From Bog-532 sp963742875 (GTDB taxonomy: Bacteria; Actinomycetota; Actinomycetes; Streptosporangiales; Streptosporangiaceae): a stretch of DNA of 64,000 nucleotides. Shown piece by piece: positions 46,863-55,311 of this stretch. A program made the position numbers and the translations under genes. Positions within the stretch are counted from its first letter, which is position 1. Each line of letters begins with the position of its first letter. The DNA lies in NCBI GenBank assembly GCA_963742875.1, contig CAVUNO010000015.1, positions 124,001 to 188,000 on the forward strand, given 5' to 3'. The notes beneath the pieces were generated by a model. That model was given only the letters and a program-made list of their open reading frames with translations. It was not told the DNA's origin and made no database searches.

Positions 46863-47248
46863 GGCGTGCCGGGCGAGCCGGGACCGTTCGGCGAGGCGGA
46901 GCCGAGTTCGCCGAGGACCTCGCGCAGCCGGTCATGGATCTGCCCGAGGATGACGGGGTGCTCGTCGAGCGGCGCGTCCGATAGCCCGCCGAGCCGCGCC
47001 ACCGCCTCATCCACGCGCGCGTCTCCGGTCCCGGGCATACTGATCGTCTCCGGGATTCCCTCTGTCCCAGAAATCCCAGTGGTCCCGGGAACAACGCCTG
47101 TCCCGGGAACAACGCCTGTTTCGAACAGGCCGCTAGGCCTGGGAGGATCACCGGGCCCGAAAGAGCCCTCCGGCCCTGGTGTCCGGCTGGTCTCAGAGAT
47201 ACCGTCTGCCGCATTCTGCATGCTCGCCGCCGTGTGCTCCTCGGCCAT
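46859..47248 (-). CDS. Small conserved protein upstream of tlyA
   Basis: The C-terminal 50 residues (DEAVARLGGLSDAPLDEHPV, ILGQIHDRLREVLGEL) match the short helical protein that precedes tlyA in many actinomycetes (like Rv1693). The N-terminal 70 residues are low-complexity, with GVVPGT repeated from an 18-bp DNA duplication (47083-47118). Its function is unknown. The stop overlaps the tlyA start. Confidence 0.68.
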   Translation of the reverse strand: MAEEHTAASMQNAADGISETSRTPGPEGSFGPGDPPRPSGLFETGVVPGTGVVPGTTGISGTEGIPETISMPGTGDARVDEAVARLGGLSDAPLDEHPVILGQIHDRLREVLGELGSASPNGPGSPGTP

Positions 47249-47340
47249 CTGCCTATGCCCCTTGCCTCATTGTCAGCCCCGCCTGCGCTAACCTCCGCGT
47301 TGAACGCTACCGTCCCAACGATCCTGAGAGTGAGGCCGCG

Positions 47341-47685
47341 ATGGCGACGGCCGAGGAATGCCGTGAGGCATTTGTGAAGCTGACGGGCCGGCTCTCGGAG
47401 CTGGACCCGAAAGACCGCGATGCCTTCTTCAGCGGGCGCTCATTCTCTTGCCACGTGACAGACCTGAATGTCACCTACGTGACCCGGTTCGGCCCGCACG
47501 GCGCGGACCCCGTGCAGGAGGCCGCGCCGGGCGATCCCCCGGCCGATGTCCGGATCACGGCGCCCAGCAACGTTGTCCTCGAGCTGTCCAATGACCTCGG
47601 GGCGTTCCCCCGGGCCTGGCTGAGCGGCCGGGTCAAGGTCCAGGCCAGCATGCGCGACCTGCTAAGGCTCCGCAAACTGCTGTGA
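47341..47685 (+). CDS. SCP2 sterol-binding domain protein
   Basis: A 114-residue single-domain protein. The pattern GRSFSCHVTDLNVTYVTRFG and VRITAPSNVVLELSNDLGAF, then WLSGRVKVQASMRDLLRLRK matches the SCP2/sterol carrier fold common in actinomycetes. It probably binds a lipid. ATG 47341. A miniature IS derivative follows 15 bp after its stop. Confidence 0.8.
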   Translation: MATAEECREAFVKLTGRLSELDPKDRDAFFSGRSFSCHVTDLNVTYVTRFGPHGADPVQEAAPGDPPADVRITAPSNVVLELSNDLGAFPRAWLSGRVKVQASMRDLLRLRKLL

Positions 47686-47699
47686 CCGGAAATGCCGGG

Positions 47700-47959
47700 C
47701 GCATGCCCCGTGCTCCAGGGCGGGGTTAGCCCGGAAGCTGTGTTGACCGCCGCCACGACCGGGACGTGAACGCGGCCCGGAACATCCGTCTTGAAGGGCG
47801 CAAGGTCGCCGCCGGGCAGGCGGAGACCATAAACGGCTGCGAAGGGACCGTCAGACCGGGGCTCGCCCCGGCAGGACCCGGTGAAACAGCAACCCCTCCG
47901 GAGCGCGGCGCAAGCCGCGCTGGAGGAATCCCGGTCGTTCACGGCGGGGAGGATGTCAA
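47700..47959 (+). mobile_element. Miniature IS200/IS605 derivative with a tnpB tail
   Basis: The left hairpin CCCCGTGCTCCAGGGCGGGG (47706-47725) matches the left-end type seen at 24.7 and 55.2 kb. Directly inside it, HDRDVNAARNI (about 47753-47785) is the last RuvC motif of TnpB, and the frame continues to GGIPVVHGGEDVN, the usual TnpB C-terminus overlapping the right end. The right end is GGAATCCCGGTCGTTCACGG, then CGGGGAGGATGTCAAC. So about 1 kb of tnpB is missing, leaving both ends and the tail. It lies between two convergent genes. Confidence 0.7.
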
Positions 47960-48556
47960 CTAAATTCCCTCGGGCGGGACATTCCAAGCCAGGATGGCCG
48001 GCGTGTCGTGCTCGGTCCCGAGCGTGGAAATCGTGCCGGTGTCCAGCCGGAACAGCCGTCCGCCCGAAGGTTCGAGTTCCAGCCAGCGGGCCGTCAGGAT
48101 CCGCAGGATGTGCGCGTGCGCCACCAGCGCCACGTTCCCGTCGGCCAGGAGCGGGCGGACCCGGGCCAGCACACGGTCCGCGCGCTCGCCGACCGCCTCA
48201 ATGGTCTCGCCCGGATGATGGGCGTCGCCGGGGATCACCCCGTCGCGCCACAGGTACCACCCGGGCCGCTCGGCCTGGATCTCCTCCGTGGTCCGGCCGT
48301 CGTATCCGCCGTAGTCCCATTCCCACAGGTCCGGGTCGGTCGTCACGCCGGAAAGGCCGGCGAGTTCCGCGGTGCGCAAGGCTCGCTGCGCCGGGCTGGT
48401 GAACGCGGCGACGATGTTTAGTTTCGCCAGCGCCGGGGCTAGTGCGGCCGCCGACGCCTCGCCCTTGGTCGTCAGCGGGATGTCCGTGCGGCCGGTATGG
48501 CGGCCCTCGCGGCTCCATTCTGTCTCACCGTGCCGGAGCAGGATCAGGTTTCCCAT
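47960..48556 (-). CDS. Histidine phosphatase family protein (phosphoglycerate mutase-like)
   Basis: A 198-residue branch-1 histidine phosphatase: NLILLRHGETEWSREGRHTG carries the catalytic RHG, and ALVAHAHILRILTARWLELE the second His. The Glu-bearing part is LWEWDYGGYDGRTTEEI. The substrate is unknown. ATG 48556. The stop codon (47960-47962) is formed where the miniature IS ends, so the last codons may have been altered by the insertion. Confidence 0.86.
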   Translation of the reverse strand: MGNLILLRHGETEWSREGRHTGRTDIPLTTKGEASAAALAPALAKLNIVAAFTSPAQRALRTAELAGLSGVTTDPDLWEWDYGGYDGRTTEEIQAERPGWYLWRDGVIPGDAHHPGETIEAVGERADRVLARVRPLLADGNVALVAHAHILRILTARWLELEPSGGRLFRLDTGTISTLGTEHDTPAILAWNVPPEGI

Positions 48557-49042
48557 AGACACCATTTTGGCGACATCCCTCCGGCACGTCGTGGCTGGGG
48601 CCCACCGCGGCCATCCCGCTGCCCACGCCGCACCCCCGTCGCCCGGTACGCCCCCCGCCGCTGTCCCGCTGCCCACGCCGCAACCCCCTGCCCCCCGCCG
48701 CCCAGCCTGCCGCTCAGGCCCTGCTGCGCGAATCAGATCCTCGACTTCGCCGGGCGCCACGGCCAGGCCCTGCCGTCCATCTGGGCCATCCAGCGCGACA
48801 ACGGCGGCTGCCAGGCACGACCGGTGCCGGCACGTGCTCCCGAATCACCAGAACACCTGGGACTTCAGCCACTTGCTGGAGGGGTTCGCCCGTTATCGCC
48901 CGGTTAATTCAGCCGAACGGACCGCCGCCCACGCCCAAACCCGCGCCGTGGGCGGCAGTCGATGCAAAGGATGGCCACTCCCGGGCCGCTCGGCCGGTAT
49001 CGGCCTTATCCGGCATCGGGGGCAGCCTTTACGATCGGGAGC
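48557..49042. other. Gene-poor stretch
   Basis: About 485 bp with no convincing gene. A phrase CCCGCTGCCCACGCCGCA occurs twice (near 48626 and 48666). Short frames around 48740-48900 have balanced composition (for example NTWDFSHLLEGFARYRP) but no start, length or family match; they may be a scrap of a lost gene. Confidence 0.3.
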
Positions 49043-49906
49043 ATGCCGGTACCGACGGGGGACGGACCTGACCCTGCCGTGGGCAGCGATCCGCCGGCCC
49101 CGGTCAACGTCCCCCAGCCCGAAGCCGAGCCCGACCCGACTCCGGGGAAGCTGGATTCAACGGACCGGCCCGTCCGGACCGCCCCGGCTGGACGCCGGCG
49201 CTTCTGGGCCGTGACGCTGGCCGTCGGTATCGCCGCGGTCATCCTACTGGTCGCGGCGGTCGGCGCGGCCGACCGGGCGCACGCCGAACTGACCAGGAAG
49301 CCGGCCGCGGCGGAACTAGCCGCCGCGGCCGCTTTCGGTGAAGCGAGCCGCTGGCAGCGCTGGCCCGCCGGGCAGATCTTCCCGGCTGGCCTGCCGTATA
49401 CGACCGACCTGCTGGACGACGAAACGGCGCGACGGGCCGGGATCGCGCCCGGGTACGGGTGCGCTGCGGCCGTGGACGCCGCGCTGGCCGCGCTCACCCG
49501 GCGTTACGGCTGCCGGGCGGCGCTGCGGGCCAGCTACCTCGATCAGCCCGGCGGCGTGGTCTACACCCTCGGTGTGCTCGCGTTCCCCGATCCGCGCGCG
49601 GCGGCCGGGTTCTTCAGCCACTATTCCGCCGACCGGACTCCGGTCCGCGGCCTGCACGCGCTGCCGCTGCCGGGTACACCGGCGGCGGCCTTCACCGATG
49701 CGGCCCGGCAGGCCGCCTCGGCCAGCCTGTACGGTCCCTATGTGGTGCTGACAGTGGCGGGCTACGCGGACGGCCGGCCAGCCTCCGCGACCGGAGAACG
49801 GCGCCCATCCGCGTTCGCCTCGGCCGCCCAGCTCGCCACCGAGATCGGCACGCCGCTGGCAAAGCCGGAGACGGTCCGGTGCGCCACGCGCCAATGGTCA
49901 TGCTGA
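49043..49906 (+). CDS. Single-pass membrane protein, partner of S8 protease
   Basis: A 287-residue protein with a Pro/Asp-rich cytoplasmic start, one membrane helix (FWAVTLAVGIAAVILLVAAV) and an outer domain with several cysteines (GYGCAAAVDAALAALTRRYG, then CRAALRASYLDQPGGVVYTL). Similar proteins accompany mycosin-like proteases in actinomycetes. ATG 49043 follows GGGAG. The stop overlaps the protease start by 7 bp, so the two are probably made together. Confidence 0.68.
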   Translation: MPVPTGDGPDPAVGSDPPAPVNVPQPEAEPDPTPGKLDSTDRPVRTAPAGRRRFWAVTLAVGIAAVILLVAAVGAADRAHAELTRKPAAAELAAAAAFGEASRWQRWPAGQIFPAGLPYTTDLLDDETARRAGIAPGYGCAAAVDAALAALTRRYGCRAALRASYLDQPGGVVYTLGVLAFPDPRAAAGFFSHYSADRTPVRGLHALPLPGTPAAAFTDAARQAASASLYGPYVVLTVAGYADGRPASATGERRPSAFASAAQLATEIGTPLAKPETVRCATRQWSC

Positions 49907-51213
49907 CGGCCCGGGATGGTCCGCCCGGCCCCACGCGAGGGGCCCACGAGACGCGCGGAGCCCACAGGACGCGCGGAGCCCGCTGGCGAGGCTTCGCCCA
50001 CCGTGCCGCGGTCATCGCGATGGTCGGGCTGCCGGTCCTGGCGGCCGGCTCACCCGTCCCAGTGGCGCCTGCCGGCCCACCCGTCCGGCTGGCGTCGACC
50101 GCCCTGCGGTCCGCCGGGGCGCCGCCCGGGGTTCGTTCCGCCGAGCAGGCTCAGCTGCGCGCGGTCGGCGCGACCGCGGCGTGGTCAGTGACCCGTGGGA
50201 GCGGGGTGACCATCGGGGTACTCGATTCCGGCGTCGATGCCACGGTCCCCGACCTAACGGGATCGGTGACCGTCGGCCCGGACTACACAAAAGGCGCGGA
50301 CCCGCCCGGCTACCAGCCGCCGCACCTGCACGGCACCTACGTCGCCTCCCTCATCGCCGGGCACGGGAGCGGCCCCGGCGACGCGGAGGGGGTAATCGGC
50401 GTCGCGCCCGCCGCCACTGTCCTGTCGGTCCGGGTGATCCTCGACGACCAGGAACCAGGATTCGCGGCCTACCACAACGACACCAACTATAACGACCCGG
50501 TGGGCAACGGGATCCGGTACGCCGTCCGTCATGGCGCCGGGGTCATCAACATGTCGCTCGGCGGCGACACACCGACGCGGGACCTGCAAGCCGCCATCGC
50601 GGACGCCATCGCCCATGGGGTGGTCGTCGTCGCGGCCGCCGGCAATGACGCCACGTCAGGCAGTGGCTTCACGCCCTACAGCTACCCGGCATCCTTCCCG
50701 GGCGTCATCTCGGTCGCGGCGGTCGGAGCCGACGGCCGCCGCGCGTCCTTCTCCGACCGGAACGCCTCCGTAGTGCTGTCGGCCCCCGGGGTCAACGTCG
50801 TCGGCGCGGGACCAGGCGGAAGCTACCTGGAAGGCAGCGGGACGAGCCCCGCGTCGGCCATCGTGGCCGGGGTGGCCGCGCTGATCCTGTCGCGGTACCC
50901 GCGGCTGAGCCCGGTGCAGGTCGAGCTGGCCATGATTTCCTCCGCCAGCCGCCGCCCGGTCGGCGGCTACAGCCCGGACGTGGGGTTCGGGGAGGTGAAC
51001 GCGCCCGCCGCGCTGACCGCCGCGGCGCGGCTGGCGGCGGCCGCCCCGCAGACGGGGCTGGCCGCCGGAGCGCATTTCGGCCCGGCTCCCGGCCCGATCC
51101 AGGTCGTCCACCGCGACGAGGCCCGGATCGACGGCTATGGGGTGGCCGGTGCGGTGCTGGCCCTTGTCGGCGTCGCCCTGCTGACGTGGCTAATTGTCCG
51201 GGTCAGCCGGTGA
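49900..51213 (+). CDS. Subtilisin-like serine protease, mycosin type (S8)
   Basis: The catalytic triad is visible: Asp in TIGVLDSGVDATVPDLTG, His in HLHGTYVASLIAGHG, Ser in GSGTSPASAIVAGVAAL. There is an N-terminal signal-like segment (AAVIAMVGLPVLAAGS) and a C-terminal membrane anchor (AGAVLALVGVALLTWLIVRV), as in mycosins (MycP) of type VII secretion. No EccB/C/D or WXG100 genes are in the window. ATG 49900 overlaps the previous stop; ATG 49894 is also possible. The N-terminus has an 18-bp repeat (GAHETR, GAHRTR). Confidence 0.87.
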   Translation: MLTARDGPPGPTRGAHETRGAHRTRGARWRGFAHRAAVIAMVGLPVLAAGSPVPVAPAGPPVRLASTALRSAGAPPGVRSAEQAQLRAVGATAAWSVTRGSGVTIGVLDSGVDATVPDLTGSVTVGPDYTKGADPPGYQPPHLHGTYVASLIAGHGSGPGDAEGVIGVAPAATVLSVRVILDDQEPGFAAYHNDTNYNDPVGNGIRYAVRHGAGVINMSLGGDTPTRDLQAAIADAIAHGVVVVAAAGNDATSGSGFTPYSYPASFPGVISVAAVGADGRRASFSDRNASVVLSAPGVNVVGAGPGGSYLEGSGTSPASAIVAGVAALILSRYPRLSPVQVELAMISSASRRPVGGYSPDVGFGEVNAPAALTAAARLAAAAPQTGLAAGAHFGPAPGPIQVVHRDEARIDGYGVAGAVLALVGVALLTWLIVRVSR

Positions 51214-51559
51214 CGTTATCGGCTGACTCGGGCCGGGTTTCCTCCGTTATCCAGGTCAGGTAGGACTCGGAACCCCGGATGATGGGCGTGGCGACGATTT
51301 CCGGCTCGTCGTAGCTGTGACGTTCGGTCAGGAGGGCAGCCAGCTCGTCGTAACGGTCCGTCGGCAGCTTGAGCATGATCAGCCATTCCTCGGCCCGCTC
51401 GACGCCGTCGTCCCACCAGTACGTGCTGGTCATGGGCCCCGCCACCTGCGCATGGGCGGCGAGCCTGGACTCGACCGCCACCCGGGCGAGCTCCATCGCC
51501 TCGGCCCGCGAATCGGTCGTGGTCTGCACCTGCAGATATTTCGCTTCAGAGCCGGTCAT
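51203..51559 (-). CDS. cutA: CutA1 family divalent cation tolerance protein
   Basis: A 118-residue trimer-forming protein: QVQTTTDSRAEAMELARVAV, VAGPMTSTYWWDDGVERAEE, then WLIMLKLPTDRYDEL and the C-terminal EIVATPIIRGSESYLTWI. It is linked to copper and divalent metal tolerance. ATG 51559 is chosen because GGAGGG lies eight bases before it. It converges on and overlaps the end of the protease gene by 11 bp. Confidence 0.9.
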   Translation of the reverse strand: MTGSEAKYLQVQTTTDSRAEAMELARVAVESRLAAHAQVAGPMTSTYWWDDGVERAEEWLIMLKLPTDRYDELAALLTERHSYDEPEIVATPIIRGSESYLTWITEETRPESADNVTG

Positions 51560-51656
51560 CGTGCCGCCCTCCGTCGCCATGGCCCTGATGCTACGCCGGG
51601 GATCGCTAAACTTCCCCGGGGGACCTGACGCGCCGACTTTCGCCACCCTCCCGGGA

Positions 51657-52499
51657 GTGTCATTGGAGCTTGTGCATTCGGGCAAAGTCCGCGACCTGTA
51701 TGCGGACGACGACGACATCATCCTGCTCGCTTCCGACCGGGTGAGCGTCTACGACGTTGTGCTGCCGACCCATATTCCGGACAAGGGAAAAATCCTGACC
51801 CAGCTGTCGCTGTGGTGGTTCGGCCAGCTGGCGGACGTGGTACCGAACCACGTCATCTCCGCCACGGATGTGCCACCGGAATGGGCCGGGCGCGCTATCC
51901 GGTGCCGCCGCCTCGAAATGCTCCCGGTGGAGTGCATCGCCCGAGGCTACCTGGCCGGTCTCGGGCTTGCGTCATACCAGAAGTCCGGCACCATCTCCGG
52001 CGTTCGGCTGCCATCCGGACTGCCGGAGGGCACTAAGCTCCCCGAGCCCGTGTTCACGCCCACGACCAAGGCCGCCAGCGGCCACGATGAGCCGCTGACG
52101 TACGCGGAAACCGCCAGCGAGGTCGGCGCGGAAACGGCCGCCGAACTCAGGCGCCTGACCCTCGAGATTTACCGCCGGGGCGCCAGTCTGGCCGCAGAAC
52201 GCGGCGTCATCATTGCCGATACAAAACTCGAGTTCGGCCGGGCGCCCGATGGGTCCATCGTCCTCGCCGACGAGGTGCTGACCCCCGACTCTTCCCGGTT
52301 CTGGCCCGCCGATTCCTGGACGCCCGGACGGCCGCAGCATTCGCTGGACAAGCAATTCCTGCGCGACTGGTCCAGCACGCTCGACTGGGACCGTACGGCA
52401 CCCGGTCCGCCGATTCCCGAGGACATTGCCGAGGCGACCCGCGCCCGCTACACGGACGTCTACGAGCGCCTCACCGGTATGCCCTGGAAGAGCACCTAA
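51657..52499 (+). CDS. purC: Phosphoribosylaminoimidazole-succinocarboxamide synthase
   Basis: SAICAR synthase of purine synthesis, joining CAIR and aspartate with ATP. The 280-residue protein has LVHSGKVRDLYADDDDIILL, RVSVYDVVLPTHIPDKGKIL, LPVECIARGYLAGLGLASYQ and LADTKLEFG-like IIADTKLEFGRAPDGS with VLADEVLTPDSSRFWPADSW. GTG 51657 is the likely start. It converges on the FAH-family gene. No other pur genes are in the window. Confidence 0.94.
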   Translation: MSLELVHSGKVRDLYADDDDIILLASDRVSVYDVVLPTHIPDKGKILTQLSLWWFGQLADVVPNHVISATDVPPEWAGRAIRCRRLEMLPVECIARGYLAGLGLASYQKSGTISGVRLPSGLPEGTKLPEPVFTPTTKAASGHDEPLTYAETASEVGAETAAELRRLTLEIYRRGASLAAERGVIIADTKLEFGRAPDGSIVLADEVLTPDSSRFWPADSWTPGRPQHSLDKQFLRDWSSTLDWDRTAPGPPIPEDIAEATRARYTDVYERLTGMPWKST

Positions 52500-52511
52500 G
52501 CATCCAGATAC

Positions 52512-53417
52512 CTAAATTCCGTTGTTGGCGGGACGGTTTGGCCGCCATCGCCAGTTGCTCCGGTCACCCGCTTCGGCGACGACCCGGTTCCGGATCGTCC
52601 CGACGCCCTCAATGGTGACCTCGATGACGCTGCCCGCCTCCAGCCAGACCGGCGGCTTACGGGCAAAGCCCACACCGCCCGGTGTCCCGGTCGCGATGAC
52701 GTCACCCGGCCGCAGCGTCGTGAACGACGAGAAGAACTCGACGGCGCTGGGGATGTCGACGATCATCTGCGATGTCCGCGCCGACTGCATGACCTCACCA
52801 TTGAGCACCGTCGTGAGCGCGACGTCGAGGATGTTGACCTCATCCCCGGTGACGATCTCCGGGCCGATCGGCATACTGCCGTCGAAATTCTTGCCCGCGG
52901 TCCACTGCGACGCGGCCCGCTGCCAGTCGCGCGCGGACGCATCGTTCAGCACGGTGAATCCCGCGATAGCGTCCATGGCCTTGTCCGCGGGGATGTAGCG
53001 GCCGCCCGCGCCGATCACGATCCCGAGTTCGCCCTCGTAGTCGAATCGTTCGGTCAGTGCCGGCCGCACCAGGTCGGCATAAGGCGCCAGCACGGTCTCC
53101 CTGCTCCGCGTGAAGGCGTCGGGGAAGCTCGGCATCTGGCGGCCGCCTTCGGCGACGTGCTCGCTGTAGTTCAGGCCCAGGCACAGGATCTGCCCAGGCG
53201 CTGGGACCGGAGGGCCGAAGTCGGCCGGCTCGTGCTGCCGACCCTCACCCGCCGCGAACTGCCGGGCGGCGTCCCAGGCGGCCCGGCCGTCTTCCAGGAA
53301 CGACCGGACGGACGCGAAGCGCGGATTCCCGGTCGCCTCGGCAAGATCCACGTAGCCGCTGCGGGCCCGGACGTGGAGGCGCGGCCCGGCCGTCGTCGTG
53401 ATCGTGGCAAGCCTCAC
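52512..53417 (-). CDS. Fumarylacetoacetate hydrolase family protein
   Basis: A 301-residue protein: LCLGLNYSEHVAEGG, the metal-binding part RFDYEGELGIVIGAGGRYIP with the E-x-E pattern, TVLNDASARDWQRAASQWTA, and the C-terminal PGDVIATGTPGGVGFARKPP. These enzymes hydrolyse or decarboxylate acylpyruvates and aromatic breakdown products; the true substrate is unknown. The start is GTG 53417. The IS200/IS605 element begins about 50 bp upstream. Confidence 0.9.
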   Translation of the reverse strand: MRLATITTTAGPRLHVRARSGYVDLAEATGNPRFASVRSFLEDGRAAWDAARQFAAGEGRQHEPADFGPPVPAPGQILCLGLNYSEHVAEGGRQMPSFPDAFTRSRETVLAPYADLVRPALTERFDYEGELGIVIGAGGRYIPADKAMDAIAGFTVLNDASARDWQRAASQWTAGKNFDGSMPIGPEIVTGDEVNILDVALTTVLNGEVMQSARTSQMIVDIPSAVEFFSSFTTLRPGDVIATGTPGGVGFARKPPVWLEAGSVIEVTIEGVGTIRNRVVAEAGDRSNWRWRPNRPANNGI

Positions 53418-53526
53418 GTCGCTGATCTCCTCAGGCCAATTGGTTTGATCTCGGCTGCCCGTCGATCATCAGGCACCGCCCGCGAAACCCCTGGCTTCAG
53501 CCATGGGGAGGAAAGGGTGACACCGG

Positions 53527-53922
53527 TTAAACATTCTGCTGATTCTCGACATAACGTTTGACGACCTCCAAGGTTGCGCCGCCCACCGTGGCGACGAAGT
53601 ATGAGTTGGTCCACAGCGTGGGCAGCCGGGACCGCAAATACGGAAACTCCTCGCGGAGCAGGTGCGACGACCGGCCTTTGATCTGCTTGACCAGCCGGTG
53701 AATGCCGTACTGCGGGTCGCATACGACGAGCAAATGCACGTGATCGGGCATCGTCTCCAGCTCCACGATGGGTGCGTCCCGTTCGGCGCAGACTTCGCGG
53801 ATGATCTGCTTGAGCCGTTCCGCCATCCGTCCGCCGATGACCTTCCGCCGGTACTTTGGGCACCACACCACGTGGTAGGTGCAGCGGTACACGACGTTGT
53901 TGTTTGACCTGACCTCGTCCAC
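53527..53922 (-). CDS. tnpA: IS200/IS605 transposase TnpA (Y1 HUH)
   Basis: The 131-residue single-strand transposase has the HUH motif in TMPDHVHLLVVCDPQYG (HVH) and the catalytic Tyr in EVVKRYVENQQNV. The N-terminal YRCTYHVVWCPKYRRKVIGG is typical. It is full length with both catalytic parts intact. It cuts and joins single-stranded DNA at the element ends. It starts at ATG 53922. Confidence 0.95.
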   Translation of the reverse strand: MDEVRSNNNVVYRCTYHVVWCPKYRRKVIGGRMAERLKQIIREVCAERDAPIVELETMPDHVHLLVVCDPQYGIHRLVKQIKGRSSHLLREEFPYLRSRLPTLWTNSYFVATVGGATLEVVKRYVENQQNV

Positions 53923-53960
53923 GACCTGACTATACAGCTAGGGCGTATATACTGTTGGCC

Positions 53961-55139
53961 GTGGAAGAGACAGTGCGCTACACCTACCGCCTGCGGCCGG
54001 GCCGCCAGGCGGAGACTGCACTGCTCGAAGAGTGGGGCCGCTGCCGGTACCTGTGGAACGAGGCCGTCCACCAGCAGAAAACCGGGCGCCGGCCGACGTT
54101 CTGCAAGCTGTCCAAGCTGCTTACCGAGGCACGCGCAGGGCTTCCGTGGCTGCGTGCCGGCTCGCAGGTCGCCCAGCAGCAGACGCTCCGCACTTACGCC
54201 GCCGCTCTTGATTACTCGTTTAAGGTCAAGGGACGAGGCAGGCCCGTGATTAAGCGGCGTAAGGATGTGCTGCCATCGCTGGAGTACACCGCCCGGGGCT
54301 TCACGGTCCGCGCTGGCCGCCTGGTGCTGCCCAAGGGTGTAACCATTCCTGTCGTATGGTCTCGCGAGCTGTCGTCCCAACCGTCCAGCGTCCGTGTCTA
54401 TCAGGACGCGCTTGGCCACTGGTACGCCTCGTTCGTCGTTACCCGCGAACCAGTGCCAGTACCGGAGGCGGCCGGATCGATCGGCATCGACTGGGGTGTG
54501 ACCACCACGGCCACGGCCACCGATCCGGTCTATGACCTGCCGTACGGCGGTCACAGGAAACACTGCGCCGCCGAACTGGCCAAGGCTCAGAAGCGTATGT
54601 CCCGGCGACGCCGGCAACGCGGACGGGTCCCGTCGAACGGCTACCGGCGAGCCCGCCGGGAAGCGGCCAAGCTGCACAAGCAAGCCGCCCGGCAGAACAC
54701 CCACACAGCCCGGATGTGGGCTAAGCGGGTCGTGGACAACCACCAGACCATCGCCGTGGAGAACTTCCGGCCCCGTTTCCTGGCCAAGTCCAACATGGCC
54801 AGGAAAGCCGCGGACGCCGCGATTACCGCGACTAAACGGGAACTGATCGAACGTGGCAAGCGGGCGGGCCGGAAGGTGGTGCTGGTACCGCCCGCCTACA
54901 CCACGATGACGTGCGCTGAGTGCGGTACGAGAGCCAAGGAACGCCTCACGCTCGATGAACGGACCTTCCGGTGCGGGTTCTGCGGGCATACCGCCGACCG
55001 CGACCGGAACGCGGCCAGGACGATCCTGGCCATGGCAGAACGCGGCCATGCTGGTGCTGACGACGTAAGACAACTCCCTTGCCTCCCTTCTGGGGTCGCG
55101 GGCGGAATGCGGTCCGAGCTAGAAATCCCCCGGCTCTAG
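53961..55139 (+). CDS. tnpB: TnpB RNA-guided nuclease (IS605 OrfB family)
   Basis: A 392-residue protein with intact RuvC residues: Asp in SIGIDWGVTTTATATDP, Glu in TIAVENFRPRFLAKS, Asp in HTADRDRNAARTILAMA. The zinc ribbon is CAECGT and CGFCGH. GTG 53961 is used; TTG 53955 is possible. The tail ends in the right-end hairpin, from which the guide RNA (reRNA) of TnpB is normally made. It differs clearly from the TnpB at 23.4 kb, so two TnpB lineages coexist. Confidence 0.93.
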   Translation: MEETVRYTYRLRPGRQAETALLEEWGRCRYLWNEAVHQQKTGRRPTFCKLSKLLTEARAGLPWLRAGSQVAQQQTLRTYAAALDYSFKVKGRGRPVIKRRKDVLPSLEYTARGFTVRAGRLVLPKGVTIPVVWSRELSSQPSSVRVYQDALGHWYASFVVTREPVPVPEAAGSIGIDWGVTTTATATDPVYDLPYGGHRKHCAAELAKAQKRMSRRRRQRGRVPSNGYRRARREAAKLHKQAARQNTHTARMWAKRVVDNHQTIAVENFRPRFLAKSNMARKAADAAITATKRELIERGKRAGRKVVLVPPAYTTMTCAECGTRAKERLTLDERTFRCGFCGHTADRDRNAARTILAMAERGHAGADDVRQLPCLPSGVAGGMRSELEIPRL

Positions 55140-55234
55140 CCGTGGGGAAGTGTTAAAAATCCGCCGCCGATCGCTCGTTCGCTCGCCCGATCAGACGGCC
55201 GAACGGGCCGGCGCGCGGACGGGGTGGTCTTTAT

Positions 55235-55280
55235 CTTGGCTTCTCCCCGCCCTGAAGGACGGGGCCTGCGCCTGGCAAGG
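55235..55280. mobile_element. Lone IS200/IS605-type left end
   Basis: The hairpin CCCCGCCCTGAAGGACGGGG is at 55245-55264, preceded by CTTCT and followed by CCTGCGC. It matches the left-end type (CTCCCC, hairpin, GGGG) of the other elements, here about 90 bp beyond the right end of the complete element. No gene is attached. It ends about 45 bp from the esterase stop. Confidence 0.65.
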
Positions 55281-55311
55281 TATGGTCACCGATCCTCAAG
55301 AACCCCGTGCG

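Larger units (their letters stand above)
53475..55155. mobile_element. Complete IS200/IS605-family element (tnpA and tnpB divergent)
   Basis: The two genes diverge, with 38 bp between the starts, as in IS608-type elements. The left end hairpin at 53488-53508 is CCCC-TGGCT-TC-AGCCA-T-GGGG, with a bulged T; the right end hairpin at 55127-55147 is CCCC-CGGCT-CT-AGCCG-T-GGGG with the same bulge. An unpaired T in a subterminal hairpin is what TnpA recognises in this family. Both genes are intact, so the element may be active. Exact cleavage points are inferred. Confidence 0.88.

Noticed and set aside
48740..48907. Fragment of a gene before the S8 protease pair
   Set aside because: Short frames have no start or known motif; noted only as a possible scrap.
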